Shown: one piece after another, positions 1 to 10,447 of the stretch
How the letters are laid out: each line of letters opens with the position of its first letter
Position numbering within the stretch: the stretch's first letter is position 1
NCBI GenBank assembly: GCA_905221615.1
Contig: CAJNDT010005880.1
Span: forward strand, 359,501-423,500
DNA: 64,000 nucleotides
Source of the DNA: Symbiodinium sp. CCMP2592
Taxonomy: Eukaryota > Sar > Dinophyceae > Suessiales > Symbiodiniaceae
Direction: 5' to 3'
Translations under genes and position numbers: made by a program
The notes under the pieces: generated by a model
What the model saw: the letters and a program-made list of their open reading frames with translations, nothing else
What the model was told of the DNA's origin: nothing
Database searches by the model: none

Positions 1-60
1 GGTTTAGGGTTTAGGTTTGGGGTTTAGGGTTTGAGTTTGGGACTGTTTAGTCTTTGGTGG
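1..60 (+). repeat. Degenerate TTTAGGG tract
   Basis: The window opens with imperfect GGTTTAGG/GGGTTTGG units. TTTAGGG is the telomere unit of dinoflagellates and plants. The units are decayed and the same motif recurs throughout the window, so this is interstitial repeat and not evidence of a chromosome end. Confidence 0.7.
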
Positions 61-238
61 CATTGGTTTGTGAAGGGTGTGGTTTCTTTGTAAAGGGTTA
101 CTGAAGGCTAGAGTGTAAGCACCGATGTTTACGCATCACGGGTTAGGGTTGTTATGGCTGGGTCATAGTAGCTCGCAGTCGCAGGGTTCATGCCGTATCA
201 CCTGGACTCTTCGACGATAGAGGTGGGCCATCCTAAAT

Positions 239-370
239 TCGAGCCTTACCCAAACCTCGAAACCTCTAAACCCCTAAACCCCTAAACCCTAGACCTTAAA
301 CTCCCAAACCGGAGACCCTAAACCAGCCCTAGACCCTAAGCCCCTAAATCCCTAAAGCCACAAATCCGAC
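239..370 (-). repeat. Degenerate CCCTAAA tract
   Basis: About 130 bp of CCCTAAA-like units with many substitutions, ending where the MITE at 374 begins. Confidence 0.65.
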
Positions 371-373
371 ATG

Positions 374-497
374 TACTTAGAGGTTCATGGGACTTAGTAC
401 GTAGGTTATAATTGGGGTTATAAGTCCCCTAAGTGGGGTTATCCTAATCATAACCTACTTATAACCTGACTTACTAAGTCCCGTGAGCCTTCAAGTA
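374..497. mobile_element. MITE family B, copy 1
   Basis: Imperfect palindrome starting TACTTAGAGG and ending with the inverse, built around GGTTATAA..GGGGTTATAAGTCCCC arms. The same sequence recurs near 561, 5410, 9121, 50095, 58239 and 58812. No coding capacity, so non-autonomous. Confidence 0.8.
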
Positions 498-560
498 AAT
501 CCTGAGTACAGAACCCTAAACCCTAAACCCCTCAACCCTAAACCCCTAAACGAACAACCC

Positions 561-792
561 TACTTGAAGGCTCATGGGACTTAGTAAGTCAGGTTGTAAG
601 TAGGTTATAATTAAGATAACCCCACTTAGGGGACTTATAACCCCAATTACAACCTACTTACTAAGTCCCATGATCCTCTAAGTACCCTAAACTCCCCCCT
701 TGTAGAACCCTTATAGACTTATAGATCCCTTAAAAAGGAGCCCTTTAAAGGAACCCGAGGGTTTCTTACCAAGTCCCGTGATCCTCTAAGTA
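561..792. mobile_element. Composite MITE family B copy 2 plus solo half end
   Basis: A complete family B palindrome (561-684) is followed by about 80 bp of linker and a solo B end (768-792). The same composite order, including the linker, recurs at 58239-58461, so the two form one duplicated or co-mobilised unit. Confidence 0.75.
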
Positions 793-835
793 GGGACCAA
801 CGGGCTGCAGAAGCACCCGATAGACAGACATTGAT

Positions 836-988
836 ATAGGGGCGTTAGTCATTAAAAGGTTCCCTAGACGGGGTCTATAAGGGATACTATCGTACTAGTA
901 GGGTTCTATAATATAGGGGCCTTAAATTTTTAGACTAGGGTTTGGGGGTATATTGTACTACATTTATAGGAATGTTAAGGCCCCTACA
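836..988. mobile_element. MITE family C, copy 1 (rearranged)
   Basis: Begins TATAGGGGCG and ends AAGGCCCCTACA. Family C consensus is TATAGGGGCCTAAATAATT at one end and its inverse at the other. The middle carries extra CTATAAGGG-type sequence. Confidence 0.6.
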
Positions 989-1576
989 TCACCCCCCAAA
1001 GTTTATGCCTGCGTGCTTTGTTGGGACTTAAACCCTAAGCCCTAAAACACTAAACCCGCAACTACAAACTCTAAACCCTAAGCCCAACCCCAAACACGGG
1101 GTCTTAAATTCCAAAGCGCTGCACCCAAACACCACCAAAATCCCTCTGAGCCCTAAATCGTGAACTCTAAAATCAGAAAACCGCACACAAGGGGCTTACA
1201 GCCCAAAGCCAATCAAATGAAGCCATTTTGCAATCAGTTCGACTCGGTCAGTTTTACCACAGGGGTCTTTATGATTGGGCTTTGGCATTTAGGGTGTAGG
1301 GACCATCCTTATCAAAGGGATTGTGCAGAATTTTGTGCGAAAGTACTATACTGGTAGTGCACCGCGCAAAGCCACAGTCTGATCATTCGACCCTAAACCC
1401 TAAACCCTTATAGTACCCTTGAGAGGAACCCTAAGGTACCCCCTAATTTTCGGAAACCACCCAATGTCGCTCCATTATGCAGGTTGCCCGTTCGCAGAAG
1501 TCGTTTTCAGTCATGTGTAAGACGGGAGAGACATTCAAGACACCCTTAAGACCCAAACCGCTTGAAGCGCTCCGGG
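989..1576. other. Gene-free stretch, 989-1576
   Basis: Contains scattered CCCTAAA-like units (about 1030-1170 and 1390-1420) and unique sequence. A 65-codon open frame at 1160-1357 lies partly in repeat DNA and has no recognisable motif; I do not call it a gene. Confidence 0.5.
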
Positions 1577-1628
1577 CAACATAGCCCCGGTTGCGGCATG
1601 CCGGCCATCGATTGATCCGAAGCTGGAG
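1577..1628 (+). promoter_or_regulatory. Conserved 5' leader of RCC1-like gene
   Basis: About 52 bp ending GATCCGAAGCTGGAG align with 55771-55824 upstream of the paralogue at 55833. In that paralogue the block lies 8 bp from the ATG; here about 74 bp of extra sequence separates it from the ATG. Conservation suggests a shared 5' UTR or proximal promoter. The exact function is not visible. Confidence 0.6.
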
Positions 1629-1700
1629 GGGTTAAGGGTTTAGGTTTAGGGTGCAGGGGTTTAGGGTGTAGGGTTTAGGATTTAAGCTCCAGGGTTTTAA
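1629..1700 (+). repeat. Telomere-like insertion in a gene leader
   Basis: About 70 bp of GGGTTTAGG-type units separate the conserved leader from the start codon at 1703. They are absent from the paralogous leader at 55825-55832. The borders read AAGCTGGAGGG and AAGCTCCAGGG, possibly a decayed direct duplication. Confidence 0.65.
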
Positions 1701-1702
1701 CC

Positions 1703-3010
1703 ATGTCGCCGACGATTGAGGTGAGTCTCATAAGTGGCAAGACTGTTTCGCTGCAGACGCACGAGGACGAATCTGTGGAGACACTGAGGCAGCGTGCGGA
1801 GACAGCCCTAGGAGTTGGCAAAGGTCGACTCTTGAACTCCGCTGGAAGCATTCCTCATGGAGGTATGTCGCTAAAGAAGGCCGGGCTTAAGGCTGATGAG
1901 CCGCTAACATTACAGGTTCGAACAGTCGACATTCAAGCAACCCACCGGGGCTTTGCTGTGATCCTGGGGGATGGCTCCGTCGTGAGCTGGGGGCGTAGCA
2001 GTAGCGTTCGAGATCAGCTGCAGGATGTGCAGCAGATTCAAGCAACTCGGGATGCCTCTGCTGCGATCCTGGCAGATGGCTCCGTCGTGACCTGGGGTAG
2101 TGCTAGTTTCGGTGGTGACAGTAGTGCCGTGCGAGATCAGCTGCACAACGTGCAGCAGATTCAATCAACCAATCAGGCTTTTGCTGCCATCCTTGCTGAT
2201 GGTTCCGTCGTGACCTGGGGTCATGCTAGTTTTGGTGGTGGCAGCAGCACTGTGCGAGATCAGCTGAAGAATGTGCAGCAGATTCAAGCAACCAATGAGG
2301 CCTTCGCTGCGATCTTGGAGGGTGGCTCTGTTGTGACCTGGGGCGATGCTGGCTCTGGTGGTGACAGCAGTACTGTTCGAGATCAGCTGGAGACTGTGCA
2401 GCAGATTCAAGCAACCGCCTTTGCCTTTGCTGCGATCCTGGCAGATGGCTCCGTCGTGACCTGGGGTCATGCTAGTTTTGGTGGTGACAGCAGTACTGTG
2501 CGAGATCAGCTGAAGACTGTGCAGCAGATTCAAGCAACCGCCTTTGCCTTTGCTGCGATCCTGGCAGATGGCTCCGTCGTGACCTGGGGTCATGCTGGTT
2601 CCGGTGGTAACAGCAGTACTGTGCGAGATCAGCTGAAGACTGTGCAGCAGATTCAAGCAACCGAATATGCCTTTGCTGCGATCCTGGCAGATGGCTCCGT
2701 CGTGACCTGGGGTCGTCCTGATCTTGGTGGTGACAGCAGTACTGTGCGAGATCAGCTGCACAACGTGCAGCAGATTCAATCAACCAATCAGGCTTTTGCT
2801 GCGATTGTGGAGGATGGCTCTGTCGTGACCTGGGGCAATGCTGGCTACGGTGGTGACAGCAGTGCTGTGCGAGATCAGCTGAAGAATGTTCAGCAGATTA
2901 AAGCAACTGATCGTGCCTTCGCTGCGATCCTGGCAGATGGCTCCGTCGTGACCTGGGGCAATGCTGACTTCGGTGGTGACAGCAGTGCTGTGAAGCATCA
3001 GCTCAGCTGA
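1703..3010 (+). CDS. Ubiquitin-like/RCC1-like repeat protein (intronless copy 1)
   Basis: A 435-residue protein. Residues 1-75 resemble a ubiquitin-like domain (EVSLISGKTVSLQ, then an LRQRA helix and GRLLNSAG, ending LTLQVR). The rest is nine tandem repeats of about 41 residues, each carrying a DGSVVTWG-like core and usually a DQLxNVQQIQAT linker. The G-x-V-x-x-W-G core is the RCC1 signature, so a beta-propeller-like interaction domain is likely; the partner is unknown. The first repeat is shortened because it lacks the GGD segment. Repeats are very similar at DNA level, suggesting recent expansion or gene conversion. The start at 1703 is supported by the paralogue at 55833, which begins at the same residue. 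Long minus-strand frames here are shadows of the repeats. There are no introns, unlike the related gene at 21408. Confidence 0.85.
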   Translation: MSPTIEVSLISGKTVSLQTHEDESVETLRQRAETALGVGKGRLLNSAGSIPHGGMSLKKAGLKADEPLTLQVRTVDIQATHRGFAVILGDGSVVSWGRSSSVRDQLQDVQQIQATRDASAAILADGSVVTWGSASFGGDSSAVRDQLHNVQQIQSTNQAFAAILADGSVVTWGHASFGGGSSTVRDQLKNVQQIQATNEAFAAILEGGSVVTWGDAGSGGDSSTVRDQLETVQQIQATAFAFAAILADGSVVTWGHASFGGDSSTVRDQLKTVQQIQATAFAFAAILADGSVVTWGHAGSGGNSSTVRDQLKTVQQIQATEYAFAAILADGSVVTWGRPDLGGDSSTVRDQLHNVQQIQSTNQAFAAIVEDGSVVTWGNAGYGGDSSAVRDQLKNVQQIKATDRAFAAILADGSVVTWGNADFGGDSSAVKHQLS

Positions 3011-3244
3011 ACGGACGCTACGGGTAGCAGACAAAACAGTCTGATATATCTCGAGCATTCCCTGGTAACAGTAGCTCATATGTTCAACCCAACCCGAATA
3101 AAAGCCTGCAAGGCCCCCTACGAACATCAGACCAGCCATAGAACGTCCTTGTAAGCACACTGCACTGTCTTTTCAAGCCCCTTCACGACCTGAGCCCCTC
3201 CGCGACCCGATGACTTCCTGGAGCCACATACAAAGTGTTATTCA

Positions 3245-3353
3245 TATGGGAGTTTCCGAAAATTAGGGGTACCTTATTTTTGGGTCCTTACAATAAGGAT
3301 CCTACTATTTAGGGTGCTATATTAGGGTCCCCTAATCTCGGAAACTCCCATAT
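3245..3353. mobile_element. MITE family A, copy 1
   Basis: Inverted ends TATGGGAGTTTCCGA / TCGGAAACTCCCATA, with the GGATCC-containing centre typical of this family. Full-length, about 109 bp. Confidence 0.85.
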
Positions 3354-3577
3354 AGCGCCCTGTTGCCCACTAAGGGATCATGCCCTTAGGTAATCATTCA
3401 TTCGCACCGGTAGCGTCATCTCCTGACGCACGCCTAGCATTGAATTCCGGTGAAACGAAGAACGAAAACGGAACAGAGGGTCAAAGAGCTGACGCCATGC
3501 CGCAGCGGTCAAACCTGTACCTTAGGTAAGGGTCACATGACTGATGATCTCTGTCACAATTACGAAACCATGGTCTT

Positions 3578-3676
3578 AGGGGTACTTAGAGAAATAACTT
3601 TTCACTTTTGGTTATTATAACCTTTAGGAAACAGCTAAATTTACAATTTTTGCTAGGGTTCCAAGTTCAGTATAGT
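3578..3676 (+). mobile_element. Element L, copy 1 (no inverted ends)
   Basis: About 95 bp starting AGGGGTACTTAG with an internal GAAACAGCTAAA and ending AAGTTCAGTATAG. Similar sequences are at 25406-25496 and 49143-49243, all on the + strand. No terminal inverted repeats, so it differs from the MITEs around it. Confidence 0.6.
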
Positions 3677-4242
3677 TTCCTTGTGCAGGAGTATTGAAGT
3701 CGTTGGGTCCTGCATGGATGTAGTTCTACAGATGGGCTAAGCCCCAAACCCACAAGGTCTATATCTACCTTTTGACATCGTTGGATGAGTAACCCTAAAC
3801 CCTAAACCCTAAACCACGGGGGAGCGGGCCTTTTGACGAGTCCTGCAACCTGCAGCCCTCCAAGGTCATGGGTTTTAGGGTTGGCGGTTTTGCGCTAAGC
3901 CCTCGTCCTACAGACCTTGCCTTAAGTTATGAAAAACTGTTTTGTTGCAGGTTTCCTTTCAAGTTCTTTGTTCGGGTTCATAATCAGAACCTACAGACAA
4001 GTAGATTGTGGGATGTTAAGGTAGACCCTAGCAAATTCCATAAACTTCAAACCCTAAACCGCGAAACCCTAAACCCTTAAACTCTAATATGCCCTACACC
4101 CTTCAACCCTTCAACCCTTCAACCCTTAAACCCTTAAGCCCTGAAGCCTAAACTCCCAAATCCCGAAACCCTTAATTAAACCCCCTTAAGCTCAATACCC
4201 TAGACCCCTAGGCCCCACAACCTTAAGCCCTCAAGCCCTAAG
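3677..4242. other. Gene-free stretch, 3677-4242
   Basis: Holds CCCTAAA-like tracts (about 3790-3815 and 4040-4235) in otherwise unique sequence. A 70-codon frame at 3868-4080 runs into the repeat and shows no domain. Confidence 0.5.
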
Positions 4243-4379
4243 ATCATAGGGATCCTTAGGGGTGTAGGGGGAGGGGGGGTAGGGGGCCTTAAGGCCCATA
4301 ATAAGGACTAATAAGGCCTATTTAAGGAAATATAGTCCCCTACACCCCTCCCCCCTACACCCCTAAGGATCCCTATGAT
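4243..4379. mobile_element. Large palindrome, probable MITE (single copy here)
   Basis: Arms of about 35 bp (ATCATAGGGATCCTTAGG near 4243 and its inverse at about 4362-4379) flank a G/C-run centre. No second copy was seen in this window. Confidence 0.6.
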
Positions 4380-4788
4380 AAGACCGAGATTCCAAGGTGC
4401 GGCCTCGGTTGGCGCTCCTCGATTTAGCATCGTCGGATCCTGGAATAACTGGGAGTCACCAGAGGCCCCCTGCCAAAGATCTCCTTTCAACTATCCTAAC
4501 AATTGATATTATGGGAGCTAAGGAGCCAGAGATGATGATAATCCCTATTAGATAAGGAGCTAAAGAGCCAAGGGAACCCCAAAACCACTGGTTAGTATCG
4601 GTTTGAGTTTTGAGGCTTTAGGACTATGGGCTTTCGGTTTGGGGGTTTGGGGGTTTAGAGGTTTAGAGTTCAGAGTCGCTTAGGGTTTAGGGAGGAATGA
4701 TTAAGGTCATGGGTTTTGGGCTTTTAGCGCTGTTAGGGCCTAGGGCAGGATTTCGATTATTTCGAGGCCAAGCTTCTGAAGGAGGAGT

Positions 4789-4971
4789 GGGTGGTTGTCA
4801 AAAATAGGGTCCCTTTTTGGGTCCCTCTTATTAACGGACATCAGTCGGTCGTTTGCATGAAGCACTCATTGGTGCACGTGAAACATGAATGGAATTTTTG
4901 GGTCCCTCTTATAATACGGCACCTAATACTTAGGGTACCCAAAAAGGGATCCTAATTTTGACAACCACCCG
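4789..4971. mobile_element. MITE family I, copy 1
   Basis: Inverted ends GGGTGGTTGTCAAAA / TTTTGACAACCACCC. The centre includes GGGTCCCTTTTTGGG and about 60 bp of unique sequence absent from shorter copies near 16768 and 27022. Confidence 0.75.
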
Positions 4972-5221
4972 AGTGGCGTTTCAGAGTCCCGGTCATGTTG
5001 GTTTAGGTCCACGGGTTAAGGGTTTTAGGGTTTAGGGCCTTTTGTTTAGTTTTCCTTATCTTGGTTACGGCTTCCGTTCATGCTGCGAAAACCACACCGT
5101 CTCGAGTGGTCCTGTTTGCAGATCGGTTTCGGGCTGGCTTGCCAATGGAGTTGCAGGGCTTCCATGAAGGATGTTGAGGGACGTGCAACCGTGGTTCAAG
5201 TTCTCCTGGCAGCCACAAGTT

Positions 5222-5283
5222 ACCATGACTACTATTACTACAACAACAACTACTACTGCTACGACGACGACATACTACATATA
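5222..5283 (+). repeat. Trinucleotide microsatellite (ACT/AAC/ACG)
   Basis: Imperfect triplet tract. Several overlapping frames on both strands exist only because triplet repeats lack stop codons. Confidence 0.7.
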
Positions 5284-5409
5284 CCATTGTTGGATAAACA
5301 AGCTCGAAACATGCAGCGCTTGGAGCCTGCAGAGGTTGAAAGTGTGGGCTTTACTCGAATCCACTTCACTTTCATGTGCTTTTGTTGGGCATGTCTAGTG
5401 TTTAGGGTT

Positions 5410-5533
5410 TACTTAGAGGATCATGCGACTTAGAAAGTAGGTTATACTTGGGGTTATAAGTCCCTTAAGTGGGGCTATCCTAATTATAAGCTACTTATAA
5501 CCTGACTCACTAAGTCCCATGAGCCTTTAAGTA
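5410..5533. mobile_element. MITE family B, copy 3
   Basis: Full-length family B palindrome, TACTTAGAGGATCATG to TGAGCCTTTAAGTA. Confidence 0.8.
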
Positions 5534-5639
5534 GGGCATGAGTTAAAGTCGGCCAAAGGCTCGAGGCTGTAGAGCTTCGGCTAAAGGCTTTGGTGGAGCG
5601 TCTGGGTGACAGCACAGGAGAAGAGGTTTAGGGTTTAGG

Positions 5640-5701
5640 GTAATAATAGTAATACTATTAATAATAGTAATAACAATAATAGTAACAATAATAACAATAG
5701 C
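5640..5701 (+). repeat. AAT/AAC microsatellite
   Basis: Imperfect TAA/TAATAG/AACAAT triplets for about 60 bp, directly after a TTTAGGG unit. Confidence 0.8.
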
Positions 5702-7507
5702 CAATCAGCCACCTGGTCACTTGGGGCCAACACCCTGGGATTTGCTTATGCGCTTTCGGTGCTGGGTTAGAGCATGGGCTTAGGGTTTGGAGTTTGGGGC
5801 GCGTATCTGCAGGACATGGTCTTTGACGGCGAATGCTACAAGTGCCTTGGCCACATTTACCTGCGCTCTGAACCCGTGGCGGTATCGATTGTGGGCTGTT
5901 GGGGATCAAGAGAAACGAGCCCTCTGTAATGATGATCTAGACAGTGGCTCCGTGTGGGACTCTGCATGTAGCATACTGCAAGTATCGCCCGTAAACGCTA
6001 AGCCTCTAAGCCTAAACGCTAACACCTAGCCCCTAACCCTTTACCCACAAGCCAAAACCCAAAACCTAACGCAAAACTTAAATCCAAAACCTAAACCCAA
6101 ACCACTTTGCCCTAACAGTAGCCTGAAGCTCACCTTATGTTGGCAAGCTTGAGGCCTCATTTGGGACCTTTTACGAGGTTTGGGGTCTCGAGTTTACACT
6201 TTAGTACTCTTAAGAGTTATCTTTGGTTTTTTAGAGCAGAAGTCCAAGGGATTTGTTAAACATGATAGATGTATTATGGTTCTAAAGCACTAAAGAACAG
6301 GCCAGGTTGTGGCATCTAGGCATGCAGCATGATACCAGAGAATTTTGTGTTGGGCCTTCGAGTCAAGAGCAGGGAGCTTCAAGATTTAGTTTCGGAGTGG
6401 GTTCAGGGTTTAGGGTTTGGGGTTCAGGGTTTAGGAGGGTTTAGGGGTTCAGGGTTTAGGGTTTAGGGTGCTTCGGAATCATACTCTAAGCTCCGATACA
6501 GCCCAATCAAGCCCGCACACCCTCAGGCAAGGCCACTACTGTTTTGGCACGCAGCTCTCCGGCACGTAGTAGTAGCTATATCCAAGACTGTGATTGGTCA
6601 CTTCCGACATGAATTGCAATGTTCAGACAGAAGCCAGAATGAATATTGATATTTGCTTTGGGTTCCTTCTAATCGCCGAATGACTATTTGTTGAGGTACC
6701 CCTAAACCCTAACCCTAGACCCCAAACCCCAAATCCGTGGCCTAAGCTACCATAACTGCCCTTCTGTAGGTTCTTATTGTAAACCCTAATATCCAATGTA
6801 TCGAAACCCTACAGGTAGACCCTAAACCCATGTTCTAGGACCTAGAGTAGGCCCTTATTCCCTTGTTTTAGGGTTCAGGTTCCCTTATAAGCCCCTTTAA
6901 ACCAAAAAGGGCACCCTTTCTATTCCTTGGTTACTCTTGGGTCTAGTGTTATGGTGAAGACTTCCACAGTGAAGCGTTGAACCTGCAGTCGCCAGATACA
7001 CCCCAAACCCGTGTATTTAGTAGTTAGTAGTAAAAGGATGTGTCGTAGATCATAGTTGCCTGGGCAGTACAGCTTTGCTGAGTTTTCTCTCAAAAATATT
7101 TTGTAGTAAAGTGTAGAATAGTATAATATGGTGTAATATATTATAGTGTATTGTAATTAAGTGTTGTTTTTTTATGCTCCAATCCTCTAACCTAAACCCC
7201 AATCCCCTACAGTAGAAGCCCAAAAGTTGGAAACCCAATAGCCTCAGTCCTTAAGAGTAATGTATAGGGAATCCCAGCACTCTTTGGCCTTAATCAGGTT
7301 TCCGACTTTTTGGGGTTTTCCGTGATACTCCAAACCCCAATACCCTAAACTCTAATGCCCTAATTCCCTAATACCCTAAACCTTAAGTCACTGCCAGGTC
7401 GACCATCACCATGGGAATCAGGCCGGCCAGAGACGGTTGGATTTCGGGGTGGGGGGGGGGGCTTAAAAATCAGACTAGTGTTTCTTCTGGGCATACTGTT
7501 CTGGTTT
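5702..7507. other. Gene-free stretch, 5702-7507
   Basis: Contains CCCTAAA/AAACCC tracts (6000-6110), TTTAGGG units (6405-6470), and an E-related element at about 6834-6955. The block at about 6480-6660 is unique sequence without a recognisable coding motif on either strand. Confidence 0.5.
6834..6955 (+). mobile_element. MITE family E-related, copy 1
   Basis: Shares CTAGGACC.AGAGTAGGCC and the GCACCCTTT..TATT segment with 15247-15358. It resembles family E (CCCAGTAGTACCCTTATTCCC) but has diverged ends. Confidence 0.5.
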
Positions 7508-7578
7508 TAAAGGAATATACCATAATTCCCGTCGTTTAGGGTCCTTAAGGCAATGCAGGGTTTACATCATCAACCGTA
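7508..7578. mobile_element. MITE family F, right half only
   Basis: GGAATATACCATAATTCCC to GGGTTTACATCATCAACCGTA matches the right arm of family F; the left arm is missing. Confidence 0.6.
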
Positions 7579-7777
7579 TCATAGTATGTAAATATTTCGG
7601 TACGTTTTAGTTAGGGGCCTTAATGGTTTGAATAGGGATTTGGGGCATATAAAATGGCTTATGTTTGGGATCGCAATTTTGCCATCCTTTTCCGTGCCCC
7701 CCCCAACCCCCAATAAAATCGTATAGGTAGTGATTTAGGCCCCTATTTTAGATCCTCTTAGGGCCAGGAATATTGGA

Positions 7778-7917
7778 AATACCCTAACCCCTAACCCCTA
7801 AACCGTAAACCCTAACCCCTAAAACCTCAACCCTAAACCCTAACCCCGAAACCCTAGACCCTAAACCCTAACCCCTAAAGCCTAAACCCTAACTCCTAAA
7901 CCCTAAGCCCTAACACT
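7778..7917 (-). repeat. CCCTAAA/CCCTAAC array
   Basis: About 20 units of CCCTAAA and CCCCTAA variants with few interruptions. Confidence 0.8.
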
Positions 7918-7992
7918 AGGCTCTGTACGCAGGACCGTTCAGGATGGAGGCAGCTGAACGCTTCTGGTCAACGTACAGTTCAAGGGGAGCAG

Positions 7993-8120
7993 TACTTGGA
8001 GGGGCAGGGGACCTAGTCGGTAGCTTATAAGTAGGGTTTTAATTGGGGTAACTCCATTTAGGGTACTTACAAGTCTACTTATAATTTTCCTACTTACTAC
8101 GTCCCCTGCCCATCCGAGTA
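7993..8120. mobile_element. MITE family B', copy 1
   Basis: Palindrome TACTTGGAGGGGCAGGGG ... CCCCTGCCCATCCGAGTA. Shares the TTATAA-rich arm design with family B but is a distinct subfamily, also seen near 14469 and 53721. Confidence 0.75.
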
Positions 8121-8126
8121 AGTAGG

Positions 8127-8245
8127 CTGGGTTCTTGTTAAAGGGCGTAAATTAAGTTAGCATAACAAGGAAACCATCGTATTTACCATAGATTCCTACT
8201 ATGGTAACTTAAGCTAAGTTCCTCAATAAGAATCCAGGTTAGGAG
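8127..8245. mobile_element. Palindromic element, single copy
   Basis: CTGGGTTCTTGTTAA at the left and CAATAAGAATCCAGG at the right are approximate inverses. The interior is A/T-rich. Confidence 0.5.
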
Positions 8246-8305
8246 AACCTCATTTGCATTAGTCAGAACCCCGATCACATCCTTTTTTTCGCGAGTCTCT
8301 TGACC

Positions 8306-8500
8306 ATCACACCATAAATCCTAAACCCTTAAACCCTAAACCCTAAAACCCTTAAACCCTAAACCCTTAAACCCTTAACCCTTAAACCCTAAACCCTTAA
8401 ACCCTTAAACCCTAAACCCTTAAGCCCTTAACCCTTAAACCCTAAACCCTTAAACCCTGAAGCCCTAAAGCCCTAAACCCTAAAGCCGACACCCTAAACC
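8306..8500 (-). repeat. CCCTAAA/CCCTTAAA array
   Basis: Nearly 200 bp of CCCTAAA and CCCTTAAA units, one of the longest telomere-type arrays in the window. Confidence 0.85.
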
Positions 8501-9000
8501 CCAAGGAACCATGCAGCATCCCCAGGAGCGAGGAAAGCTTTCAGATTCTCATGGACGGACTGTGGGAACGTCGCTGTGCAGCAGAGGGTCTCGAATTTTA
8601 AATTTTGCTCCAGGTGATGGATTTTGGGAGGCGTTCCCTAAACCCTAAATCCTAAACCCTGTTTTGGGTTTCGAGCTCAGTTGTGTGTTGGTGTATTTTG
8701 CTCTTCCTAAACCACCTCTCAAAGGACCATGCCTTGTTCGGGAGCGGTATCTATTAGCGAAACTCGTGATGAAGGAGCTTGGCTTAAAAATAAGGTACAG
8801 GTAGACGGGACACTCTCAATTTCACCGCACGTCGCAGAAGATCGGTTTTGGAAGTGTGATAGCTTCGTGGTATCATCAGAGGGGTCCGCCCGTAGCGCGC
8901 TGAGTTGGGTTTACTGGGGTCAGGTTTGTGCTCGTGAACTCACAACCTGCATCTTCCTAGGATGAGTTGCGCTAACTAGACCCAAACCTGCAAGTCCATA
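8501..9000. other. Gene-free stretch, 8501-9000
   Basis: Mostly unique DNA. A 78-codon frame at 8729-8965 begins with ATG and has ordinary composition, but shows no domain and no splice context I can support; it could be an exon of an unrecognised gene. Confidence 0.35.
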
Positions 9001-9120
9001 AGTTTGTTCAATCCTAAACCCTAATCCCTTAATCCCCCAATCCCTTAAGCCCTTTAACCCCAAACCCTTAAGCCTAATCCCCTAAACCTTCAAAGCCTTC
9101 AACCCCTATATCTTAAACCC
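9001..9120 (-). repeat. Degenerate CCCTAAA tract
   Basis: CCCTAAA, CCCTTAA and CCCCTAA variants up to the MITE at 9121. Confidence 0.7.
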
Positions 9121-9244
9121 TACTTAGAGGATCATGAGACTTAGTAAGGATGTTATGATTGGGCTTATAAGTCCCCCAAATCGGGTTATCCTAATTATAA
9201 CCTACTTATAACCTTACTTACTAAGTCCCATGAGCATTTAAGTA
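9121..9244. mobile_element. MITE family B, copy 4
   Basis: Full-length family B palindrome lying between two telomere-type tracts. Confidence 0.8.
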
Positions 9245-9425
9245 AACCCTAAACCCTGAACCTTTGAGTATAGAACCTTAAACCCTGATCCCTAAACCCC
9301 TAAACCCTAAACCCCTCAACCCTAAGCCCCCAAACCCCTAAACCCTGAGCCCCTAAACCCCTAAACCCTAAACCCCTCAACCCAAAACCCCAAAACCCTA
9401 AACCCCTAAACCCTGAAACCCTAAG
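9245..9425 (-). repeat. CCCTAAA-derived tract
   Basis: Units of CCCTAAACCCC type; minus-strand frames here translate into Gly/Leu/Arg repeats and are artefacts of the repeat. Confidence 0.75.
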
Positions 9426-9522
9426 CTCCCAGAGCTTCTGCGCAGTGTCATGTCGGTTGGGTTCCGCTTTCTCGGCCCAGGCATCCTCCATCCGGACAGG
9501 CCGGCGTGGCCCAGGTTTGTCT

Positions 9523-9615
9523 CAATAGGGGCCTTAATAATTAGAACAGGGTTTTGGGGCCCATTCTTTATACTATAATTATGATAAGGAGCCCCCAAAA
9601 TAGTATAGGTAATTG
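9523..9615. mobile_element. MITE family C, copy 2 (right end eroded)
   Basis: ATAGGGGCCTTAATAATT followed by the GGGTTTTGGGGCCCAT and ATAATTATGATAAGGA blocks of family C. The inverse end is incomplete. Confidence 0.65.
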
Positions 9616-10447
9616 TTGATATCTCAGTGTAAGGTCTAGGGAGGCAATGTCTAATCCTTGTTTCAGACCGGATGTTGGTATCTCGGATCTAAAAGACTAG
9701 CCATATTAAGCATATAAGCCCAGGCATGCTGACAAAAACCAGCATGCAGGCTTGCATCGTTTCAGGTTCGGGGCCGGCCGATCCAAATCCAGCTGTCATT
9801 GAACCAGGCTTCACGAGTTTAGAGTTCAAGGGTTTCGCGGTCTCCGCAACTGTTGTTCGTTGTGTTGTGCGACTGTGAGTTGTCATGCGCCACCGCGGCG
9901 TTCGGCCTTGTACTTTAATTTAAGAGTTGATGACCTGCTGTGATTCTTCAACCGGTAGATGTTGTCCCTCCATCGATCTGCTTGCCTTGGATCCGCCACC
10001 CTAGACCCATGCCCCCTCAACAGCCTCGCACTCCAACCTAAGTTATCGCTCTTAACAGTCTTAACATCTGTTAACCCTAGGCCCTACAAACTCAAATGTC
10101 CAATCCGCAACCCCAGAAGAGAAAAATCTAAAGTCCAACTACTTGACCCTGCACCGAAACCCGTAGCACTAAACCCTAAACCGAAAACCCTAAACCCTAA
10201 ACCTTAAACCCTAAACCCTAAACCGAAAACCCTAAACCCTACCCCAAACCTCTTAGCCCCAAACCAAAGCCATATGCTTTCCCTCGGGGTCCATGCATCC
10301 AAATAGAGATACATGAGCCCCAAAGTACCTCTATGGGGACTACATTAAGGCCAATGTACCAAACCAAAGCCAGCTCATCGTACACAGGGCCGACGCCTCG
10401 CCTTTCGTTTCCCACGTACTTCAGGGGCCCAGTCGGGGCCTTGATTC
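9616..10447. other. Gene-free stretch, 9616-10447
   Basis: Unique sequence plus CCCTAAA tracts at about 10170-10250. Open frames at 9689-9886 (minus) and 9959-10207 (plus) have no visible domain and partly consist of repeat. Confidence 0.45.

Noticed and set aside
1-60. Window start as a true chromosome end
   Set aside because: The repeats are decayed and short, and similar tracts occur throughout; no long perfect array.
374-684. Hairpins as bacterial terminators or a CRISPR array
   Set aside because: The palindromes are dispersed multi-copy MITEs with AT-rich arms; no regular spacer-repeat structure and the genome is eukaryotic.
1910-3160. Long minus-strand open frames opposite the first RCC1-like gene
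   Set aside because: They mirror the 123-bp coding repeat and have the low-complexity periodicity expected of a shadow frame; the plus strand has the ubiquitin-like domain and the conserved start.
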